Part shown: piece after piece, positions 7,472-11,032 of the stretch | How positions within the stretch are numbered: the stretch's first letter is position 1 | Layout of the letters: each line of letters begins with the position of its first letter | Assembly: GCA_002506745.1 (NCBI GenBank) | Contig: DAYE01000052.1 | Location: 24,752 to 35,783, forward strand | Length of the DNA: 11,032 bases | Direction of reading: 5' to 3' | DNA from: Euryarchaeota archaeon UBA33 | Lineage (GTDB): Archaea > Thermoplasmatota > E2 > DHVEG-1 | Program-made: the position numbers and the translations under genes | Notes under the pieces: model-generated | Database searches by the model: none | What the model was told of the DNA's origin: nothing | Seen by the model: the letters and a program-made list of their open reading frames with translations, nothing else

Positions 7472-8455
7472 ATGAATAAACAAAGCATTTGTTCAGCTTC
7501 AGTCTTTTTCCTCTTATTACTTTCTACTTTTTCTGTTTGCGTCGTGAGTTCCGATCATACTAAGAAATCATTGGAAACAACACAAGAAGATGGCTGGTAC
7601 TATCTTCCAGTATATCCGAATTACGCACCGCATGGTCTGCCAGATTTTGATCAAAAACAAGATCACTGGAAAGCCGGAGGAAAATGGCTTTTAATCGGAG
7701 GACTATGGTCCTTTTGCGCTCCGACAAGTCTGGCTGAGATATTCTGGTGGTTCGATTCAAAGCATGAAGACCCGCTTGGCTACCCTGGTGATGGGAACGA
7801 TACGTACCCTCTTGTGAGTAATTATAATACACTCGGAACTCCAATACCTGGGCCGAAGCTTGATGATCATAACTTCAACAATGTCAATGATCTAGCGACC
7901 CGCTGGAGACACGGACGAGGAGCCAAAGAACTTATTGAGCAGCTCGCTTGGTACTGCAACACCAATTTCTGCCGATATCCTTTTATCCAAGGGTACGCAG
8001 GAACCCATGCGGCATTTCTTGAGAAAGGGGCAAAACAATGGATATCGGATGCTGGTTTACAAGATCATTACACCGTGGAAGGGATATGGAACCCGGATTT
8101 TTCCCTCATCGTCGATAAACTTCAGAACAATAGCGGGATCATCCTGAACCTTCTCCTCTACAACTCAGAAGCGATCATCTTTCAGACGTTCCTCGGACAT
8201 TACGTTGCGGTCGCCGGGATTAACCAAAACGGTTCCATCGCGTTATCCGATCCCTTTCAGAATGCTGCGGATCCCTCCCCGACCCCAGCAGAGCATAACG
8301 ACGCCAACATTGTCTCCCACGATATCTACCTGGTGAACTTCACCTCACCGTTGCCTGAGAAAGCTTCCTGGTGGGTTATGGAATATTTTGATATCGGTGT
8401 GAAGAAGTTCGGTGGACTCGCATGGTATGCTCTGATAATATCAGAGACAGATTAA
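7472..8455 (+). CDS. Secreted C39/papain-like cysteine protease-fold protein
   Basis: A 327-residue protein with a clear signal peptide: a basic start and a hydrophobic core at about 10-26 ending near VCVVSSD. The mature part has a cysteine-peptidase-like layout. The nucleophile candidate is Cys82 in WSFCAPTSLAEIFWWFDS, resembling the CGPTxxxxxxWWFDS motif I recall from secreted archaeal and bacterial C39-like proteins. His243 lies in GHYVAVAGINQNGSIALSDP, with Asp260 as the probable third residue. The glutamine usually found about six residues before the cysteine, which forms the oxyanion hole, is not seen (Gly76 is there), so activity is uncertain. Several N-x-S/T sites (near residues 109, 219, 253 and 289) fit an extracellular glycoprotein. 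It is transcribed alone, divergent from ppsA and convergent with pdaD. It may digest external peptides, or be a non-catalytic relative. Confidence 0.7.
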   Translation: MNKQSICSASVFFLLLLSTFSVCVVSSDHTKKSLETTQEDGWYYLPVYPNYAPHGLPDFDQKQDHWKAGGKWLLIGGLWSFCAPTSLAEIFWWFDSKHEDPLGYPGDGNDTYPLVSNYNTLGTPIPGPKLDDHNFNNVNDLATRWRHGRGAKELIEQLAWYCNTNFCRYPFIQGYAGTHAAFLEKGAKQWISDAGLQDHYTVEGIWNPDFSLIVDKLQNNSGIILNLLLYNSEAIIFQTFLGHYVAVAGINQNGSIALSDPFQNAADPSPTPAEHNDANIVSHDIYLVNFTSPLPEKASWWVMEYFDIGVKKFGGLAWYALIISETD

Positions 8456-8490
8456 CGAGTCGTTCACCCCTATTTTCACAGAACATTTCG

Positions 8491-8499
8491 ATAAAAAAC
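8491..8499 (-). terminator. T-run downstream of pdaD
   Basis: The 60-base convergent gap 8456-8515 contains a minus-strand tgttttttat run about 17 bases after the pdaD stop, typical of archaeal T-tract termination. For the plus-strand gene only a weak tatttt (8471-8476) is visible. No strong hairpin was found. Confidence 0.35.
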
Positions 8500-8515
8500 A
8501 TGTCAGCGAACGATA

Positions 8516-9067
8516 TCATCCGCCGTTTTCCATGAACACCGCGGCAGCGATCACCGTAGTCCACAACCCGTTTTTATCCCCTTCAGCCGTTTGCGCGATA
8601 CTTTGGGTTCGAACAATCTGTCTACTCATCTTGTATTCTTGCTTCCGTTTATCCCAGGCCCTGTCAGGGTCGAACTCTAACCCAAGCGTTGTTGCCAGCA
8701 TGGTTGCTGCAAGATCCTCGGTGTAATCCTCCAGTTTCTTCCCCGTAGTCCCAAACGCATGATGCTCAGAGATGTACCCGTAGTGTGATCGATCCTTCGG
8801 GACTGCGATACCGACCGCTGCACCGATCAGCCGGTTTGGCTCATTCGTTGAATTCCTTGACATCACGACGTAGGTAATCTCACCAGCATTCAGTTCTTTC
8901 TCACCCCGGTCTTTTGGGATGATCGTACAATGCGGTGGGATAATGCTTGAGACATACACGAGGTTACATTGCTCAATATCCGCGTCACGCAACGCAAGCT
9001 CAAAGGACTGCAGCTCGTGTTTATGCCTCCCGACGCCTTTCGTAAAGAAAACTCTTTTCGGTACCAT
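8516..9067 (-). CDS. pdaD: Pyruvoyl-dependent arginine decarboxylase
   Basis: This enzyme converts L-arginine to agmatine and carbon dioxide, the first step of polyamine synthesis in many archaea; agmatine is also used to make agmatidine in tRNA-Ile2. The 183-residue proenzyme has the self-cleavage site YVSSIIPP. By analogy with the Methanocaldococcus jannaschii enzyme, the chain should be cut between Ser40 and Ser41, giving a short beta chain and an alpha chain whose N-terminus becomes the pyruvoyl cofactor. [10 protein letters not shown] contains the likely catalytic glutamate (Glu101). Also family-like are the N-terminal [20 protein letters not shown] and the C-terminal [10 protein letters not shown]. 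The length is normal. The start ATG 9065-9067 has GGATGA close upstream. It lies 44 bases downstream of the PH-domain gene and may be co-transcribed or have its own promoter in that A/T-rich gap. It has no other polyamine gene beside it here. Confidence 0.95.
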   Translation of the reverse strand: MVPKRVFFTKGVGRHKHELQSFELALRDADIEQCNLVYVSSIIPPHCTIIPKDRGEKELNAGEITYVVMSRNSTNEPNRLIGAAVGIAVPKDRSHYGYISEHHAFGTTGKKLEDYTEDLAATMLATTLGLEFDPDRAWDKRKQEYKMSRQIVRTQSIAQTAEGDKNGLWTTVIAAAVFMENGG

Positions 9068-9078
9068 TAGTCATCCAT

Positions 9079-9102
9079 AAATAAAATATATTTAATAAAG
9101 AT
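9079..9102 (-). promoter_or_regulatory. A/T-rich gap before pdaD: promoter or terminator
   Basis: The gap between the PH-domain gene and pdaD reads tctttattaaatatattttatttat on the minus strand. It could be a TATA region for pdaD, a T-rich terminator for the upstream gene, or both. A TATA box here would place the transcript start very near the GGATGA ribosome site, so the assignment is weak. Confidence 0.25.
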
Positions 9103-9111
9103 ATCCCTAGG

Positions 9112-10236
9112 TTACTTTCCTTCTTTTCCTTCCTCTTTGTCCTCCTCCTCACTATCCTCTTCTTCGACTTCTTCTTCCTCGGGGGGGTTCACCCGAGATG
9201 TCTTTTGTTTTTTCAACAGCTCCTTCATCTGCTGCTGGATATCCACCTGCTCCGGCTGAAACGCTTCCTCAGGTGCGACCGTTCTTTTCTTTGTAACTAC
9301 TTTTTCTTCCACTTCTGCTTCAGCTTCCTCTTCTTCTGTTTCTTCTTCGCCTGGTTTTCTGACCACCTTTCTCCTTGGTTTATCACTCACCTGTTTATGG
9401 AGAAGATCGCGCATCTGCGTCTGAATATCCACCTGCTGCTTCTGATACTCAATTTCTTCCTGTTGATATTGCGTGGGTACATGTGATTGAACCATATCTT
9501 CAACAACTTGCTTCACATCCTTATACGGATACACACCATGCAACTCGTAATAACTTCGTGCAATCGGAGTCTGAACCTCTTTTCCACCACCAGCAAAACC
9601 AAAGAATCTGGCTTTCCTCGAACCAACTTCGATACCTCCAGCGGCCATGGTCTTATCACTTCCCAATCCAAAACCTGATTGGCTCACTGGGATAATCGTG
9701 CCGAACCCAAAAATCTGGCCAAGGACACCTTGTTTGGCATCAATATCAGCAATCTTGTCATATCTGACGGTCCGCTCTCGTTTCGTAAAGATGCCGCCTT
9801 TGAAAATAATACGCAGGTTCGTGATGATATATTTATGTGATCGGCGATAGAGTTCGACGATCAAAAAACCAATGAAAGAGACAGCGATTGAATAGATGAC
9901 AATAAACAGAGGGATGTTATTTTCCCAATGCTGCCAGAAGATCAGCCCGATAGCACCAGCAAAGACACCAAGATAGAGGAAAAAAATGGTCCATTGTATC
10001 GCAACGAGCGAGGCAATAACGCCAATAAGAAGCAGGACCAGCCCCCATAGGATAAGAGAGTACCAGTTATTTCCTGAGAACATGTCTGTATACTCTGAGA
10101 ATTCTGTCAACCACCAGACCACAATTCCCCACACGATGACAAAGATGCAGAGCGCCTGTAATTTCATAAACGATAATGGATGAGGCGAGAGTACCCGTTC
10201 AATCTGCTCATTTTTTAGAAGTTCTTTTTTTACCAC
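9112..10236 (-). CDS. Membrane PH-domain protein with duplicated peptide and acidic tail
   Basis: The N-terminal part has about four membrane segments (roughly 24-45, 60-80, 81-102 and 108-130). Next comes a bacterial-type PH domain (bPH2-like, YdbS/YdbT type): KYIITNLRIIFKGGIFTKRE, then VRYDKIADIDAKQGVLGQIFGFGTI. A glycine-rich stretch (about 187-218) follows, then a long charged, probably disordered C-terminal region. That region holds two near-copies of an amphipathic helix, VDIQTQMRDLLHKQ (269-282) and VDIQQQMKELLKKQ (331-344), with glutamate-rich stretches after each. The start is not ATG: GTG 10234-10236 has GAGGG six bases upstream and is preferred; TTG 10242 is the alternative. The gene overlaps the 3' end of the upstream membrane-protein gene by about 29 bases, suggesting an operon. 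The PH domain probably sits on the cytoplasmic membrane face; partner and function are unknown. Confidence 0.8.
   Translation of the reverse strand: MVKKELLKNEQIERVLSPHPLSFMKLQALCIFVIVWGIVVWWLTEFSEYTDMFSGNNWYSLILWGLVLLLIGVIASLVAIQWTIFFLYLGVFAGAIGLIFWQHWENNIPLFIVIYSIAVSFIGFLIVELYRRSHKYIITNLRIIFKGGIFTKRERTVRYDKIADIDAKQGVLGQIFGFGTIIPVSQSGFGLGSDKTMAAGGIEVGSRKARFFGFAGGGKEVQTPIARSYYELHGVYPYKDVKQVVEDMVQSHVPTQYQQEEIEYQKQQVDIQTQMRDLLHKQVSDKPRRKVVRKPGEEETEEEEAEAEVEEKVVTKKRTVAPEEAFQPEQVDIQQQMKELLKKQKTSRVNPPEEEEVEEEDSEEEDKEEGKEGK
9205..9246 (-). repeat. Second copy of the VDIQxQMxxLLxKQ peptide
   Basis: This encodes VDIQQQMKELLKKQ, matching the first copy at 9391-9432 in 10 of 14 positions. It is a repeat at protein level inside the PH-domain gene and is predicted to be an amphipathic helix between two glutamate-rich stretches. 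Confidence 0.75.
9391..9432 (-). repeat. First copy of the VDIQxQMxxLLxKQ peptide
   Basis: This encodes VDIQTQMRDLLHKQ, located just after the PH domain and a glutamine-rich helix (YQQEEIEYQKQQ). The copies are about 60 residues apart. The spacing and disordered surroundings suggest a docking peptide rather than a folded-domain duplication. Confidence 0.75.
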
Positions 10237-11032
10237 CCGCAACCCTCACATGCTTCATCTTTGTCGCGGTTTTAAATCTATTGGTCCTCTTATATTTTAT
10301 CAAGACGAGCGTGATGAGAATCGTCGAGAGCAGCATCACCAGAAGAGAAACACGTTCAACCTCTTTCGTCGGGAAATAGATGAAAAACACCCGAGCAACA
10401 ACATAGGAAACTACCAAAGTCACGAGTGGGATTAATTTCCAATGCGGTTGGATTTCATCGGTCGCCCTTATCATCAGAAGCACGGGAAATGTAAGAAGTA
10501 TTGCGATGATCGCAGTCAGCGACATCCAACCAAAAATGGTGAACAACCCGATATACACCACCGGATTGAAAAACAACGACAACATATAGAACACATACAG
10601 AAAAAGGATAATCACAACGATGTACAACGGTTTTTCCACCAGGTGATCCTTCATGTGTCTCAGATCATAAAAAATATCGATTTTTTCTTTCCGCTCCTGA
10701 CCAATATAACTTGGTCGTATCCCCAACCCAAAAAACAACAACACAAACAAAAATCCGATGTGAAGAGGATTCAAGAGGTCAATATTCACCAGAAAACCTA
10801 CCCATTCATCGGCAAATGTAGATAGGCTTCCCCAAAAACCAGTCAATGATTCAACAAAGGTGTATTGAACAGGGGTTGGGAATACAAACCCTTTGCCGAT
10901 TATAAAATAACTGATAAGCAAGACGAGACCAGCAGGGATAAAAAAAGGACCAAAAATGAGAAACGAACGTGCGACCCATTCAAACACCCCTTTCTTCTCT
11001 TTCTTCGGCTCAACCTTCCCATAGTTCACCGA
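10208..11032 (-). CDS. Multi-pass membrane protein of unknown function, 5' end possibly beyond the window
   Basis: An open frame reaches the right edge. A GTG at 11027-11029 could start it (273 residues, MNYGKVEPKK), but one more in-frame codon precedes it and no ribosome site can be seen, so the protein may begin outside. It has about six membrane segments (about 20-45, 86-104, 134-154, 157-187, 199-219 and 227-246). A conserved-looking cytoplasmic loop, GLGIRPSYIGQERKEKIDIF, lies at about 101-120. The C-terminal tail is strongly basic (YKRTNRFKTATKMKH, GGKKRTSKK). No HExxH, Walker or other catalytic motif is visible, so no enzyme activity is claimed. Its 3' end overlaps the PH-domain gene, so the two are probably made together, with a basic tail on one and an acidic tail on the other. 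I do not recognise the family. Confidence 0.65.
   Translation of the reverse strand, partial: SVNYGKVEPKKEKKGVFEWVARSFLIFGPFFIPAGLVLLISYFIIGKGFVFPTPVQYTFVESLTGFWGSLSTFADEWVGFLVNIDLLNPLHIGFLFVLLFFGLGIRPSYIGQERKEKIDIFYDLRHMKDHLVEKPLYIVVIILFLYVFYMLSLFFNPVVYIGLFTIFGWMSLTAIIAILLTFPVLLMIRATDEIQPHWKLIPLVTLVVSYVVARVFFIYFPTKEVERVSLLVMLLSTILITLVLIKYKRTNRFKTATKMKHVRVAGGKKRTSKK

Noticed and set aside
7560..7844. Minus-strand 94-codon open frame inside the secreted C39-like gene
   Set aside because: It is antisense to the cysteine motif region of the plus-strand protein and lacks a ribosome site.
8460..8513. Inverted repeat tcgttc/gaacga in the convergent gap
   Set aside because: Only six base pairs with a loop of over forty bases; too weak to call a terminator or binding site.
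1..11032. CRISPR array, tRNA or rRNA gene, insertion sequence
   Set aside because: No regularly spaced direct repeats, cloverleaf-like segments, conserved rRNA motifs or transposase reading frames were seen on either strand.

Overview
The window looks archaeal, from a euryarchaeal-type lineage (Thermoplasmatota or a relative is my best guess, with low confidence). The evidence is a Cdc48/VAT-type AAA ATPase, a pyruvoyl-dependent arginine decarboxylase, a DUF2240-type protein, an archaeal TctA-family permease, Shine-Dalgarno sites of the GGTGG/GGAG type, and A/T-rich TATA-like boxes about 20-50 bases before start codons. No RNA gene, CRISPR array, transposase or integrase was seen. Genes are packed tightly, with short intergenic gaps and several overlaps.

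Layout. From 1 to 1538 (minus) is the 5' two thirds or so of a Cdc48-like ATPase that runs off the left edge and carries a helical insertion of roughly 115 residues in its first ATPase domain. A divergent promoter region (1539-1686) separates it from a plus-strand pair: a membrane-anchored OB-fold-like protein (1687-2334) and, 3 bases later, a TctA-family permease (2338-3678). Converging on these is a minus-strand pair (3659-4728): a HisA-related TIM-barrel protein lacking the catalytic aspartate, and a DUF2240 protein whose conserved N-terminus seems to begin at a CTG codon. Next is phosphoenolpyruvate synthase on the minus strand (4908-7310), with its own promoter and a hairpin plus T-rich terminator that overlaps its stop codon.

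A second divergent promoter region (7311-7471) leads to a secreted C39/papain-like protein on the plus strand (7472-8455). The right side is a minus-strand run: a multi-pass membrane protein cut by the right edge (10208-11032), an overlapping membrane PH-domain protein with a duplicated amphipathic peptide and a very acidic tail (9112-10236), and pyruvoyl-dependent arginine decarboxylase (8516-9067).

Functionally the window is mostly core archaeal metabolism and quality control: gluconeogenic PEP formation, agmatine synthesis for polyamines and tRNA modification, and protein unfolding. To these are added poorly characterised membrane and secreted proteins. The items most worth a second look are the OB-fold/TctA couple, the HisA-like/DUF2240 couple with its unusual start, the PH-domain protein with its repeated peptide, and the Cdc48 insertion. 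None proves a new system from sequence alone.
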